The translations under genes were made by a program, and so were the position numbers. The notes below the pieces were generated by a model. The model was not told the DNA's origin. It saw nothing but the letters and a program-made list of their open reading frames with translations, and searched no databases. A stretch of 64,000 bases of DNA. Origin: Corynebacterium maris DSM 45190 (GTDB lineage Bacteria > Actinomycetota > Actinomycetes > Mycobacteriales > Mycobacteriaceae). Shown piece after piece: positions 7,702 to 16,715 of this stretch (position 1 is its first letter; the number at the start of each line of letters is the position of its first letter). Location of the stretch: contig NC_021915.1 in assembly GCF_000442645.1 (NCBI RefSeq), positions 372,001 through 436,000 of the forward strand, read 5' to 3'.

Positions 7702-9114
7702 GTGACTAAAGAACATTATGACGTTGTAGTACTCGGCGCGGGCCCCGGCGGCTACGTGGCCGCCATCCGTGCAGCTCAGCTCGGCAAGAAAGTTGCCGTC
7801 ATCGAGAAGCAGTACTGGGGCGGGGTGTGCCTGAACGTGGGCTGCATCCCGTCCAAGTCGCTGATCAAAAACGCTGAGGTCGCCAATACTTTCACGCACG
7901 AGGCCAAGACCTTCGGCATCAAGGGCGATGTCACCTTCGACTACGAGGACGCGCACAAGCGTTCCCGCAAGGTCTCCGACCGGATCGTCGGCGGCATCCA
8001 CTACCTGATGAAGAAGAACAAGATCACCGAGATCCACGGTCTGGGTTCCTTCGTCGACGAGAAGTCCATCGAGATCACCGAGGGCGACGACGAGGGCAAG
8101 ACCGTCACCTTCGACGACTGCATCATCGCCACCGGCTCCGTGGTCAACACCCTGCGCGGCGTCGAATTCTCCGACAACGTCGTCTCCTACGAGGAGCAGA
8201 TCCTCAACCCGGAGGCCCCAGAGAAGATGGTCATCGTCGGCGGCGGCGCCATCGGCATGGAGTTCGCCTACGTCCTCAACGCCTACGGCGTGGACGTCAC
8301 CGTCATCGAGTTCATGGACCGCGTTCTGCCGAACGAGGATCCGGAGATCTCTAAGACCATCGCCAAGGTCTACAAGAAGCTCGGCGTCAAGGTCCTCGCC
8401 GGCCACGCCACCACCGCGGTGCGCGACAACGGCGACTCCGTCGAGGTCGACTACCAGAAGAAGGGCTCCGACAAGACCGAGACGCTGACCGTCGACCGCG
8501 TGCTCGTCTCCGTGGGCTTCCGCCCGCGCACGGAGGGCTTCGGCCTGGAGAACACCGGCGTGAAGCTCACCGAGCGTGGCGCCATCGACATCGACGACCA
8601 CATGCGCACCAACGTCGACGGCATCTACGCCATCGGCGACGTCACCGCCAAGCTGCAGCTGGCCCACGTCGCTGAGGCGCAGGGCGTCGTCGCCGCCGAG
8701 ACGCTGGCCGGCGCCGAGACCCAGACCCTGGGCGATTATCAGATGATGCCGCGCGCGACCTTCTCCAACCCGCAGGTCGCCTCCTTCGGCTACACCGAGG
8801 AAGGTGCCAAGGAGAAGTGGCCGGACAAGGAGATCAAGGTCGCCTCCTTCCCGTTCTCCGCCAACGGCAAGGCCGTCGGCGCGAACGCCACCGAGGGTTT
8901 CGTCAAGATCGTGGCCGACGCCGAATACGGCGAGCTGCTCGGCGCCCACCTGGTCGGCGACGGCGTCTCCGACATGACCCCGCAGCTGACCCTGGCGCAG
9001 AAGTACGACCTCACCGCCGGTGAGATCGCACGCAACGTCCATATCCACCCGACCATGTCGGAGGCGATGAAGGAAGCCGCCCACGGCATCGCAGGACACA
9101 TGATCAACTTCTAA
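7702..9114 (+). CDS. lpd: Dihydrolipoamide dehydrogenase (E3)
   Basis: 470 residues. This is the FAD flavoprotein that reoxidises lipoamide of the pyruvate and 2-oxoglutarate dehydrogenase complexes. The FAD-binding GAGPGG (12-17), the redox-active disulfide in GGVCLNVGCIPSK (Cys43, Cys48), the NAD-binding GGGAIG and the C-terminal HIHPTMSEA (catalytic His-Glu pair) are all present. The sequence is very close to Corynebacterium glutamicum Lpd as I remember it. I start at the GTG at 7702 (VTKEHYDVVV) because the family begins there. TAGTCTTATAG lies just before it with no Shine-Dalgarno sequence, so the mRNA may be leaderless. A terminator follows. Confidence 0.95.
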   Translation: MTKEHYDVVVLGAGPGGYVAAIRAAQLGKKVAVIEKQYWGGVCLNVGCIPSKSLIKNAEVANTFTHEAKTFGIKGDVTFDYEDAHKRSRKVSDRIVGGIHYLMKKNKITEIHGLGSFVDEKSIEITEGDDEGKTVTFDDCIIATGSVVNTLRGVEFSDNVVSYEEQILNPEAPEKMVIVGGGAIGMEFAYVLNAYGVDVTVIEFMDRVLPNEDPEISKTIAKVYKKLGVKVLAGHATTAVRDNGDSVEVDYQKKGSDKTETLTVDRVLVSVGFRPRTEGFGLENTGVKLTERGAIDIDDHMRTNVDGIYAIGDVTAKLQLAHVAEAQGVVAAETLAGAETQTLGDYQMMPRATFSNPQVASFGYTEEGAKEKWPDKEIKVASFPFSANGKAVGANATEGFVKIVADAEYGELLGAHLVGDGVSDMTPQLTLAQKYDLTAGEIARNVHIHPTMSEAMKEAAHGIAGHMINF

Positions 9115-9128
9115 GGCGCTGCTTGCCC

Positions 9129-9167
9129 CGACGGGCCTCCCCATCCCGGGGAGGCCCGTCGCTGTTT
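9129..9167 (+). terminator. Terminator after lpd
   Basis: CGACGGGCCTCCCC (9129-9142) and GGGGAGGCCCGTCG (9148-9161) form a perfect 14-bp stem with a 5-base loop, followed by CTGTTTT. Confidence 0.85.
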
Positions 9168-9229
9168 TCCGCTACCTTCGGAAAGACAAACAACGGATTA
9201 TATGAAACCGACCCGAGGGGAGCGGAGCA

Positions 9230-10339
9230 ATGGGCGTCATAGGAGTGTTCGCCGACGAGGGAAAGCCGATCGCGGACGCGAAGCACGCCCTGCAACGGCT
9301 GGTGAAGCAGGAGGTCCTGGATGAGGACCGCTGCCTTCCCAACGGCGACCGCGTGGAGGTTGCCACCGGCACCATCCCCATGACCACCGACGGCGAGATC
9401 GAGCTGGGCAAGTACGCGGAACCGCTGCTGACCGCGAACGGGTGGGACAAGTTCGTCTACATCACCGACCTGCCGCTCACCGCCATGGAACGCCCGGTGG
9501 TCAGCCAGTCCACCGCCGACGGGAATGCCGTGCTGCTCAGTCAGCCCGCCTACGGGATGTTCCGGGCCAGGCGGTCGCTGGCCACGGACCTGGAGTCGGT
9601 GCTGGCGGGTGAGGGCGCCACAACGGGGAAGCAGCGCACGATGGACTCCGAGGAGGTCGACTCCGAGCGGGAGATCACCACCGTCCGTGTCCTGGATCAT
9701 CCGGGGCGTGCCCTGCGGCTGATCTTGGGCATGATCCGCTCGAATGAACCGGGCAAACTCTTGGGCGTGCTCTCCGGCGCCCTGGCAGCCATCGCCGCCA
9801 CCGGCGGTTTCGGTGTGTTCTACGGTTCGATCTGGAACCTGTCCGAATCGATGCAGGTCTGGCGGATGCTGCTGGTCGCGGCGCTGGGGGTGATCGTGTT
9901 CTCGGCGTGGTTGATCATCAGCAACCGGCTCTGGATCAGGAGCAACACGCAGGATACCCGGTGGCGCGAGCGCATCGACAACATCGCCACGGCGGGCACC
10001 GTAGTTTCCACGGTGCTCATCATCTTCCTGCTCGCCGCCGTCGGCATGACGTTGTTGTCGGTGGCGGTGGTGCCGGCGGACTTCTTCCGGGAGCAGATCG
10101 AGGAGGCCGTGACCTGGCAGAGCTATCTGCGTGTCGGGTGGCTGTCTGCCTCGCTGGGCACTTTCGCCGGTGCGATCGGCTCGAATTTCGACAAATCCGT
10201 GGAGATCCGTAGCGCGACGTACAACCTCCGCGAGTACGAGCGGCGCCGCAAGGTGGGGGACAAGATCGACGAGGCGTGGGAAGAGGACAGCCTGCGGGAG
10301 TTGGCCATGGAGGACGAGCGGTTGGATGACGTGCAATAA
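9230..10339 (+). CDS. Membrane protein of unknown function
   Basis: 369 residues, not recognised. The first 170 residues are soluble; about residues 177-290 hold three or four hydrophobic segments (LLGVLSGALAAIAATGGFG, MLLVAALGVIVFSAWLII, VSTVLIIFLLAAVGMTLL, with a possible fourth near WLSASLGTFAGAIG). The C-terminus is a charged, helical tail with many Glu and Arg residues. The ATG at 9230 follows GGGGAGCGGAGC. The gene sits between the lpd terminator and the sdh promoter, so it is probably monocistronic. In C. glutamicum the ramB regulator lies near this position; this protein is not RamB. Confidence 0.65.
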   Translation: MGVIGVFADEGKPIADAKHALQRLVKQEVLDEDRCLPNGDRVEVATGTIPMTTDGEIELGKYAEPLLTANGWDKFVYITDLPLTAMERPVVSQSTADGNAVLLSQPAYGMFRARRSLATDLESVLAGEGATTGKQRTMDSEEVDSEREITTVRVLDHPGRALRLILGMIRSNEPGKLLGVLSGALAAIAATGGFGVFYGSIWNLSESMQVWRMLLVAALGVIVFSAWLIISNRLWIRSNTQDTRWRERIDNIATAGTVVSTVLIIFLLAAVGMTLLSVAVVPADFFREQIEEAVTWQSYLRVGWLSASLGTFAGAIGSNFDKSVEIRSATYNLREYERRRKVGDKIDEAWEEDSLRELAMEDERLDDVQ

Positions 10340-10375
10340 CAACGCGCGTCTGGCCGTTTAAGTCCGGATATCTAC

Positions 10376-10435
10376 CCCTTTAGGGTGTGATACACCTTTA
10401 GAATGACACCCTTTAGGGTGGGGCAAGTGGGGCAA
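10376..10435. promoter_or_regulatory. Repeat-rich sdh control region, candidate RamA-type boxes
   Basis: The 12-mer CCCTTTAGGGTG occurs at 10376-10387 and 10409-10420, 33 bp apart (about three helical turns), with a partial third copy CCTTTAG at 10395-10401. GGGG/CCCC runs (ACCCC at 10374, GGTGGGGC and GTGGGGC at 10418-10433) match the G4-6 or C4-5 core described for RamA, an activator of sdhCAB in C. glutamicum. Assignment to RamA is inference from the motif and the downstream operon. Confidence 0.45.
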
Positions 10436-10547
10436 CCGGAAGGCTATGGGCAACGTCACATTGGGGCGAAAGGGCAGGTGGCTTTCGTCGAAGAGTGTCC
10501 GAAATGTGGGCTACGCCTCTAAAACCCCCTGAAAGCGGTCAGTTTTC

Positions 10548-10561
10548 TTAGGCATGCCTTA
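10548..10561. promoter_or_regulatory. Palindrome upstream of sdhC, possible DtxR/iron-type site
   Basis: TTAGGCATGCCTTA contains the perfect palindrome AGGCATGCCT (10550-10559) and loosely resembles the TTAGGTTAGSCTAACCTAA consensus of DtxR. It lies 115 bp before the sdhC start. Iron control of succinate dehydrogenase is known in this genus, but the match is partial. Confidence 0.3.
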
Positions 10562-10675
10562 TAAACCCGCGTCCCGGAATGTGGGAGAGTTAAGCCTGAT
10601 CGCTTGGCCTCACCCCTCAACCGGTGGTCGGAGACTGCTTTCACCCCGTAAAGTATGAGCAACACTGGAGGTGTC

Positions 10676-11431
10676 ATGACTGTTACGAATGCAGACCGTG
10701 AGTCAATCCGTCACGGTAAAATCAATGAGCAGCCGCTGCGCCCGCGGCCTGCGTACCCGTCCTGGGCTATCAAGCTCGTCATGGCCATTACTGGCCTGCT
10801 TTTTGCCCTTTTCGTGGTCGTCCACATGGTGGGCAACCTGAAAATCTTCATGCCAGCGGAAAACGGCGTCGCGGCCATGGATGAATACGGTTCATTCCTG
10901 CGCACCGTCGGCGCACCGATTTTCCCGGAGGAGTCCATCCTGTGGATCCTCCGCATCGTGCTGCTGGTCGCGGTGATCGCCCACATCCACGGCGCGATCA
11001 CCCTGAACAGCCGCAGCGGCAAGTCCCGCGGCAAGTTCAAGCGCACCAAGCTCATGGGCGGGATGGACAGCACCGCCACCCGTTCGATGCTGATCACCGG
11101 CATCATTTTGCTGGCCTTCATCATCTTCCACCTGCTGGATCTGACGATGGGCGTGCAGCCGGCGGCGCCGGATTCCTTTGAGCCGGGCGCCGTGCACAAC
11201 AACATGATCGCCACGTTCAACCGCTGGCCGGTCACCATCTGGTACATCATCGCGATGCTGGCCCTGTTCCTGCACCTGTACCAGGGCATTCGTCTGGCCG
11301 CCTCCGACCTGGGCATCACCGGCCGCAGGTGGCGCGCCGTGTTCGCCTTCCTGGCCGCGGTCGTCCCGATCGTTGTCGTCCTCGGCAACATCGTCATGCC
11401 CCTGTCCATCAACCTCGGCTTCGTCAGCTAG
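10676..11431 (+). CDS. sdhC: Succinate dehydrogenase cytochrome b subunit
   Basis: 251 residues with five membrane segments, of the single-anchor (B-type) succinate:menaquinone oxidoreductase class. His residues in the membrane segments (for example VVHMVGNLK, IIFHLLDL, FLHLYQGIR) are the expected haem b ligands. I chose the ATG at 10676 (MTVTNADRESIRHGKI) because GGAGG lies 5 bp before it and the family starts this way. First gene of sdhCAB; 20 bp precede sdhA. Confidence 0.93.
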   Translation: MTVTNADRESIRHGKINEQPLRPRPAYPSWAIKLVMAITGLLFALFVVVHMVGNLKIFMPAENGVAAMDEYGSFLRTVGAPIFPEESILWILRIVLLVAVIAHIHGAITLNSRSGKSRGKFKRTKLMGGMDSTATRSMLITGIILLAFIIFHLLDLTMGVQPAAPDSFEPGAVHNNMIATFNRWPVTIWYIIAMLALFLHLYQGIRLAASDLGITGRRWRAVFAFLAAVVPIVVVLGNIVMPLSINLGFVS

Positions 11432-11451
11432 GCAGAACCGGAGAATTACCT

Positions 11452-13467
11452 ATGAGCAACACTGATTCCGTGATCGCGGACCGCGCTGAATTCACCGCCC
11501 CGCAGTCGAGCGTCGCCGGCGTCCAGGTAGGCACCATTCTGGACAACGCGGAGCCCAAGGGCGTCCCGTCCAAGGACATGTGGCAGCACCAGAAGGACCA
11601 CATGGAGCTGGTCTCGCCGCTGAACCGCCGCAAGTTCGAGGTCATCGTCGTCGGCACCGGCCTCTCCGGCGGCGCCGCCGCGGCCGCCCTCGGCGAGCTG
11701 GGCTACAACGTGAAGGTCTACACCTACCACGACGCCCCGCGCCGCGCGCACTCCATCGCGGCCCAGGGCGGCGTCAACTCCGCCCGCGGCAAGCGCGTGG
11801 ACAACGACTCCGCCTACCGCCACGTCAAGGACACCGTCAAGGGCGGCGACTACCGTGGCCGCGAGTCCGACTGCTGGCGTCTGGCCATCGAGTCCGGCCG
11901 CGTCATCGACCACATGAACGCCATCGGCGCCCCCTTCGCCCGCGAATACGGCGGCGCCCTGGCCACCCGTTCCTTCGGTGGCGTGCAGGTCTCCCGCACC
12001 TACTACACCCGCGGCCAGACGGGTCAGCAGCTGCAGCTGTCGACCGCGTCCGCGCTGACCCGCCAGATCCACCTGGGCAACGTCGAGGTCTTCACCCACA
12101 GCGACATGGTGGACCTGATCGTCTCCGACGACGCCAACGGCCGCCGCTGCAAGGGCATCGTCACCCGTAACCTGCTCACCGGCGAGCTCGAGGCCCACAC
12201 CGGCCATGCGGTTCTGTTGGCCACCGGCGGCTACGGCAACGTCTACGAGATGTCGACCCTGGCGAAGAACTCGAATGCCGGCGCCATCATGCGCGCCTAC
12301 GAGCAGGGCGCCTACTTCGCGTCCCCCTCGTTCATCCAGTTCCACCCGACCGGCCTGCCGATCAACGCGGAGTGGCAGTCGAAGACGATCCTGATGTCCG
12401 AGTCCCTGCGTAACGACGGCCGCATCTGGGCGCCGAAGGAAAAGGGCGACGACCGCGACCCGAACTCCATCCCGGAGGAGGAGCGCGACTACTTCCTGGA
12501 GCGCCGCTACCCGGCCTTCGGCAACCTGGTCCCGCGTGACGTCGCCTCCCGCGCGATTTCGCAGCAGATCAACGCCGGCTACGGCATCGGCCCGCTGAAG
12601 AACTCCGTCTACCTGGACTTCCGCGACGCCTTCGAGCGCGTGGGCCGCCAGACCATCGACTCGCGCTACTCGAACCTGTTCACCATGTACGAGGAGGCCA
12701 TCGGCGAAGACCCGCACGACGGCCCGATGCGCATCGCCCCGACCGTCCACTTCACCATGGGCGGCCTGTGGACGGACTTCAACGAGATGACCTCCGTCGA
12801 CGGGCTCTTCGCCGCCGGCGAGGCGTCCTGGACCTACCACGGCGCGAACCGCCTCGGCGCGAACTCGCTGCTGTCGGCGTCCGTGGACGGCTGGTTCACC
12901 CTGCCGTTCACCATCCCGAACTACCTGGCCAACCACCTCGGCGAGGACGTCCTGGCCCCGGACTCCCCGGAGGCCGTCGAGGCCGTCAACCGCGCCCAGA
13001 ACCGCATCGATCGCCTGATGAACGTGCGCGGCCCGAACCCGCACGGCGCGGAGTACTTCCACCGCCAGCTCGGTGACATCCTGTACCGTGGCGCCGGAGT
13101 GGCCCGTAACGTCGAGGATCTGACCACCGCCATCGCCGAGATCCGCGCCCTACGCGAGGACTTCTGGGCGAACGTGCAGATCCCGGGCGATCAGAACACC
13201 ATGAACCAGCAGCTGGAGTACGCCGCCCGCGTGGCCGACTACATCGACCTGGGCGAGCTCATCTGCGTCGACGCCTTGGACCGCGACGAGTCCTGTGGCG
13301 CCCACTTTCGCGAGGATCACCTCAGTGAAGACGGCGAAGCTGAGCGAGACGACGAGAACTGGTGCTTCGTCTCCGCGTGGGAGCCGGCCGGCGACGGCGG
13401 CTTCATCCGCCACGCAGAGCCGCTGTACTTCGAATCGATCCCGCTGCAGACAAGGAACTACAAGTAA
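11452..13467 (+). CDS. sdhA: Succinate dehydrogenase flavoprotein subunit
   Basis: 671 residues. The Rossmann motif is GTGLSGG (68-74). The covalent FAD site is in RRAHSIAAQGG with His100. The active-site region HPTG and later Arg residues of the fumarate reductase/SDH flavoprotein family are present. The ATG at 11452 follows CCGGAGAATTACCT. The stop codon overlaps the sdhB start as TAATG. It oxidises succinate to fumarate and passes electrons to the SdhB iron-sulfur centres. Confidence 0.95.
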   Translation: MSNTDSVIADRAEFTAPQSSVAGVQVGTILDNAEPKGVPSKDMWQHQKDHMELVSPLNRRKFEVIVVGTGLSGGAAAAALGELGYNVKVYTYHDAPRRAHSIAAQGGVNSARGKRVDNDSAYRHVKDTVKGGDYRGRESDCWRLAIESGRVIDHMNAIGAPFAREYGGALATRSFGGVQVSRTYYTRGQTGQQLQLSTASALTRQIHLGNVEVFTHSDMVDLIVSDDANGRRCKGIVTRNLLTGELEAHTGHAVLLATGGYGNVYEMSTLAKNSNAGAIMRAYEQGAYFASPSFIQFHPTGLPINAEWQSKTILMSESLRNDGRIWAPKEKGDDRDPNSIPEEERDYFLERRYPAFGNLVPRDVASRAISQQINAGYGIGPLKNSVYLDFRDAFERVGRQTIDSRYSNLFTMYEEAIGEDPHDGPMRIAPTVHFTMGGLWTDFNEMTSVDGLFAAGEASWTYHGANRLGANSLLSASVDGWFTLPFTIPNYLANHLGEDVLAPDSPEAVEAVNRAQNRIDRLMNVRGPNPHGAEYFHRQLGDILYRGAGVARNVEDLTTAIAEIRALREDFWANVQIPGDQNTMNQQLEYAARVADYIDLGELICVDALDRDESCGAHFREDHLSEDGEAERDDENWCFVSAWEPAGDGGFIRHAEPLYFESIPLQTRNYK

Positions 13468-14216
13468 TGAAGCTGACACTTGAGATCTGGCGTCAGGCCG
13501 GACCGACCCACTCGGGCGCCTTCGAGACCGTCGAAGTCCCCGACGCCGACCCCCAGATGTCCATCCTGGAGCTGCTCGACCACGTCAACGCCGGCCTGGT
13601 GGAGCGCAACGAAGAGCCCTTCGCCTTCGCCTCCGACTGCCGCGAAGGCATCTGCGGCACCTGTGGCCTGGACATCAACGGCCGCCCGCACGGCCCGGGC
13701 CAGAACACCCCGGCCTGCCAGCAGCGCCTCGGCCTGTTCAACGACGGCGACGTCATCAAGATCGAACCGATGCGCTCCGCCGCCTTCCCGGTCATCAAGG
13801 ACATGGTCATCGACCGTTCCGCGCTGGGCCGGGTGAAGGAGCAGGGCGGCTACATCTCCATCGACGCCGGCACCGCGCCGGACGCCGACACCCTGCACAC
13901 CAACCAGCAGAGCGCCGAGCTGGCGCTCGACCACGCGGCCTGCATCGGTTGCGGCGCCTGCGTGGCGGCCTGCCCGAACGGTGCGGCGCACCTGTTCACC
14001 GGCGCCAACCTGGTGCATCTCTCGCTGACCCCGCTGGGCCAGGAAGAGCGCGGCAAGCGCGCCCGCCAGATGGTCGACGAGCTCGAGCAGAGCTTCGGCC
14101 ACTGCTCCCTCTACGGCGAGTGCGCCGACGTCTGCCCGGCCGGCATTCCGCTGACCGCCGTGTCCGCCGTCACCCGTGAGCGCGCCCGCGCCGCCCTCCG
14201 CGGCAAGGACGACTAA
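13467..14216 (+). CDS. sdhB: Succinate dehydrogenase iron-sulfur subunit
   Basis: 249 residues. Ligands for [2Fe-2S] are Cys58, 63, 66 and 84 (CREGICGTCG). Two clostridial-type clusters follow: CIGCGACVAACP (159, 162, 165, 169) and CSLYGECADVCPAG (213, 219, 223). The ATG at 13467 shares one base with the sdhA stop codon, so translation is coupled. It carries electrons from FAD to the cytochrome b subunit. Confidence 0.95.
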   Translation: MKLTLEIWRQAGPTHSGAFETVEVPDADPQMSILELLDHVNAGLVERNEEPFAFASDCREGICGTCGLDINGRPHGPGQNTPACQQRLGLFNDGDVIKIEPMRSAAFPVIKDMVIDRSALGRVKEQGGYISIDAGTAPDADTLHTNQQSAELALDHAACIGCGACVAACPNGAAHLFTGANLVHLSLTPLGQEERGKRARQMVDELEQSFGHCSLYGECADVCPAGIPLTAVSAVTRERARAALRGKDD

Positions 14217-14315
14217 TTCACGGACCCTGATTCGGCGGGTAGAATGAGTGTCATCCACCCCGATGACGCTCACCTGCCCGTCGGGCACCGGTCAAGAAAG
14301 AGAGAAACGAAGGAC

Positions 14316-14690
14316 ATGAGCGCTAACAACAACCTGGCCGTATCCGACTTCGCTTCGGAGACGTACCCCAACTACGAGTCCCGGCTCGAGGACGCCTACA
14401 TCGACGGCTACGACCCCGTCTCCTTGGGCGCCCCGCACTCTTCGCTGAACCGCACTTCCACCTGGGTCGGCATGGGCGCGATGATCGCCGTGCTGGCCGG
14501 CTTCGGCCTCGCCATTTTCGGCGCCGCCCAGCAGGTCTGGGGTTCCGGTTCCGTCGACCGTGACCCCATGGTGCTCATCATCATCGGCCTGGTCGTCGGC
14601 ATCGGCGGCGTCGCCATCGCCGCCGGCCTGATCCGCTACGGACGCCGCTACTACCGCGAATACAAGGAGCGCACCGGCAGGGTCAACTAA
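14316..14690 (+). CDS. Small membrane protein downstream of sdhB
   Basis: 124 residues with a hydrophilic N-terminus and two membrane spans (about 51-70 and 86-108), ending in a basic tail RRYYREYKERTGRVN. The ATG at 14316 follows AACGAAGGAC; an upstream GTG-to-ATG region would extend it without a ribosome site. The same type of gene follows sdhB in other corynebacteria, and the strong terminator behind it marks the operon end. Its function is unknown; an accessory role for the SDH complex is inference from position. Confidence 0.7.
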   Translation: MSANNNLAVSDFASETYPNYESRLEDAYIDGYDPVSLGAPHSSLNRTSTWVGMGAMIAVLAGFGLAIFGAAQQVWGSGSVDRDPMVLIIIGLVVGIGGVAIAAGLIRYGRRYYREYKERTGRVN

Positions 14691-14709
14691 ACCGGCCAGC
14701 GCTCACGCC

Positions 14710-14749
14710 CGCCCGAACACCGCTTCTGCGGTGTTCGGGCGTTTCTTTT
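14710..14749 (+). terminator. Terminator of the sdh operon
   Basis: CGCCCGAACACCGC (14710-14723) pairs perfectly with GCGGTGTTCGGGCG (14728-14741) around TTCT and is followed by TTTCTTTT. Confidence 0.9.
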
Positions 14750-14797
14750 CCCACGCCCATGCGGCCGCGCGTCCGCTTCACCGCCATAATGGTGGGT

Positions 14798-16093
14798 ATG
14801 GCAAAACACAGGGCCGACACATTGGCGGGCGCGATGCCCGCCCCGCAGGACGAAGTCGAGCGTCGGCGGGCGCTGCGGCAGCACCGGGCGTTCGCCTCCG
14901 GGCTGCTGGTGCTCGCGGCCGTCATCTTCATCGCCTGCTCCGCCTGGCAGTCCCAGGGCGAGGCCCCCGGCTGGGTGGGGTACGTGCGGGCCGCCGCGGA
15001 GGCGGGCATGATCGGCGGCATCGCGGACTGGTTCGCCGTGACCGCGCTGTTTCGGCACCCGCTGGGCATCCCCATCCCGCACACCGCGCTGCTGCCGAAG
15101 AAGAAGGACCAGCTGGGCACCGCGCTGAGCGGGTTCGTCGGCGAGAACTTCCTCAACGCGCAGCTGATCACGGAGAAGGTGGCCGGCGCCAATATCCCGC
15201 AGCGGGTGGGCCAGTGGCTGGCCGAGCCGGACAACGCTGCGCTGGTGTCCCGGGAGGCGGGCAAGCTGACGGCGAACGCGGTGCGCGCGATCGACCCCGC
15301 GGACGCGGAAGCGTTGATCAAGACGCAGATCATCGACAAGGCGGCGGAGCCGTTGTGGGGCCCGCCGGCCGGGCGGATGCTGGAGCAACTGATCGCCGAC
15401 GGCAAGACCGAACCCGCGGTGGAGGCGGTGATCGGCTGGGCCCGGACGAAGGTTTACGGCATGGAGGAGACCGTGGTCACGCTCATCGACGACCGCATGC
15501 CGGGCTGGGCGCCGAAGTTCGCCAAAAGCCTCGTCGGCGAGCGCGTGTACAAGGAGGTCGTCGAGTTCATCGAGGACGTCGACCGCGACCCGGACCACGA
15601 GGCCCGGCACGCCCTGCGCCGGTTCATCTCCCAGCTGGCCGAGGACCTCCAGCACGACGAGGTCATGATCGAGCGGGTGGAGTCGCTGAAGGCGGACGTC
15701 ATGGGCTCGGATGCGGTCCAAGGCGCGGCGGCGGACGTCTGGGCGGCGTTTTCCCGCAACCTCATCGCCGCCGCCACCGACGAGAACTCCGTGCTGCGGG
15801 TCAAGGCCGCGGAGCTGTGTGTCACCTGGGGCACCCGCGTCCAGGAGGACCCGACGCTGCGCGACGAGTTGAACCGCCGCCTGACCGGCGTCGTCTCCTT
15901 CCTGGCGGACAACTACTCCGGGGAGGTCACCGCGATCATCTCGGAGACGGTGGAACGCTGGGACGCCGAGGAGGCCAGCGACAAGATCGAGCTGATGGTG
16001 GGCAAGGATCTGCAGTACATCCGCGTCAACGGCACGCTGGTCGGTGCGTTGGCGGGGCTGGCGATTTACACTGTGTCTCAAGCGCTCTTCTGA
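14798..16093 (+). CDS. DUF445 family membrane-anchored protein
   Basis: 431 residues. One membrane segment near residues 36-52 is followed by the conserved GMIGGIADWFAVTALFRHPLG (read in two parts: GMIGGIADWFAV and TALFRHPLG), diagnostic of DUF445. A long helical soluble region follows, then a C-terminal hydrophobic anchor (LVGALAGLAIYTVSQ). I start at the ATG at 14798; ATGs at 14789 and 14759 are alternatives. Function unknown. It heads a four-gene same-strand cluster. Confidence 0.8.
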   Translation: MAKHRADTLAGAMPAPQDEVERRRALRQHRAFASGLLVLAAVIFIACSAWQSQGEAPGWVGYVRAAAEAGMIGGIADWFAVTALFRHPLGIPIPHTALLPKKKDQLGTALSGFVGENFLNAQLITEKVAGANIPQRVGQWLAEPDNAALVSREAGKLTANAVRAIDPADAEALIKTQIIDKAAEPLWGPPAGRMLEQLIADGKTEPAVEAVIGWARTKVYGMEETVVTLIDDRMPGWAPKFAKSLVGERVYKEVVEFIEDVDRDPDHEARHALRRFISQLAEDLQHDEVMIERVESLKADVMGSDAVQGAAADVWAAFSRNLIAAATDENSVLRVKAAELCVTWGTRVQEDPTLRDELNRRLTGVVSFLADNYSGEVTAIISETVERWDAEEASDKIELMVGKDLQYIRVNGTLVGALAGLAIYTVSQALF

Positions 16094-16130
16094 GCCTGAC
16101 CCCATCCCCGCGACGAGAAGGGCCCGATCC

Positions 16131-16706
16131 ATGGCTGAGCATCAACCCCCGAAGGATTCCCGCGACGACGACCCGTCGCTGCTGGAGAACCTCAAGCAGG
16201 CCGGCGGCGCGCTCGGCGGCGTGGTCTCCGAGTTCACGGGCAACTACCGCGCCGATCGGGAGGCCGTGCACGACCAGGGCGGCGAGCACGCCCTAGACGA
16301 CCCGGACGAGGAGGAGGGCACCGTCGCGGAGCAGCTGCGTGCCGCGGGCGCCGAGGCCCGCCAGAAGTACGCGCAAGGCTCCGGTTTCGGGGCGGTGCGC
16401 GACGCGGCCGGTGCGCTGGCGGGCCGCGCCGGCGGCATCGTCCGCGACGTGGCCAGCAGCGCGACCCGCGCGGCCGACGCCACCCGGGAGTCGGAGGTCG
16501 CCGGCGAGGCCGCCAGCGCCGTCTCCGGGGCGTGGTCGTCCGTGCGCGGGCGCATGGACGGGGCGGTCTCCTCGGCCCGGGGCCGACTGGACCGCACCAA
16601 GGACGGGCAGGACGACGATATGGCGGATGAGGGCGCGGGCAATATCATCGAAGGGGAAGTCATCTCGTCTGAGACCACGGAAACCCCCAGCGACAAGGAA
16701 AAGTAA
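16131..16706 (+). CDS. Hydrophilic Ala/Arg-rich helical protein, unknown function
   Basis: 191 residues, highly charged, with no signal peptide or membrane span. The middle (about 70-160) is made of Ala-rich amphipathic helices with repeated 'SSARGR' and 'SVRGRMDGAVSSARGR'-like segments, reminiscent of apolipoprotein or LEA-like helices. The C-terminus is acidic. The ATG at 16131 is preceded by AGAAGGGCCC. It lies 37 bp after the DUF445 gene and 9 bp before the DUF2516 gene, so it is probably co-transcribed. No function can be assigned. Confidence 0.65.
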   Translation: MAEHQPPKDSRDDDPSLLENLKQAGGALGGVVSEFTGNYRADREAVHDQGGEHALDDPDEEEGTVAEQLRAAGAEARQKYAQGSGFGAVRDAAGALAGRAGGIVRDVASSATRAADATRESEVAGEAASAVSGAWSSVRGRMDGAVSSARGRLDRTKDGQDDDMADEGAGNIIEGEVISSETTETPSDKEK

Positions 16707-16715
16707 AGAGGTCCC

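Noticed and set aside
7681..9144. Long frame antisense to lpd
   Set aside because: Shadow frame; lpd on the plus strand matches the family end to end.
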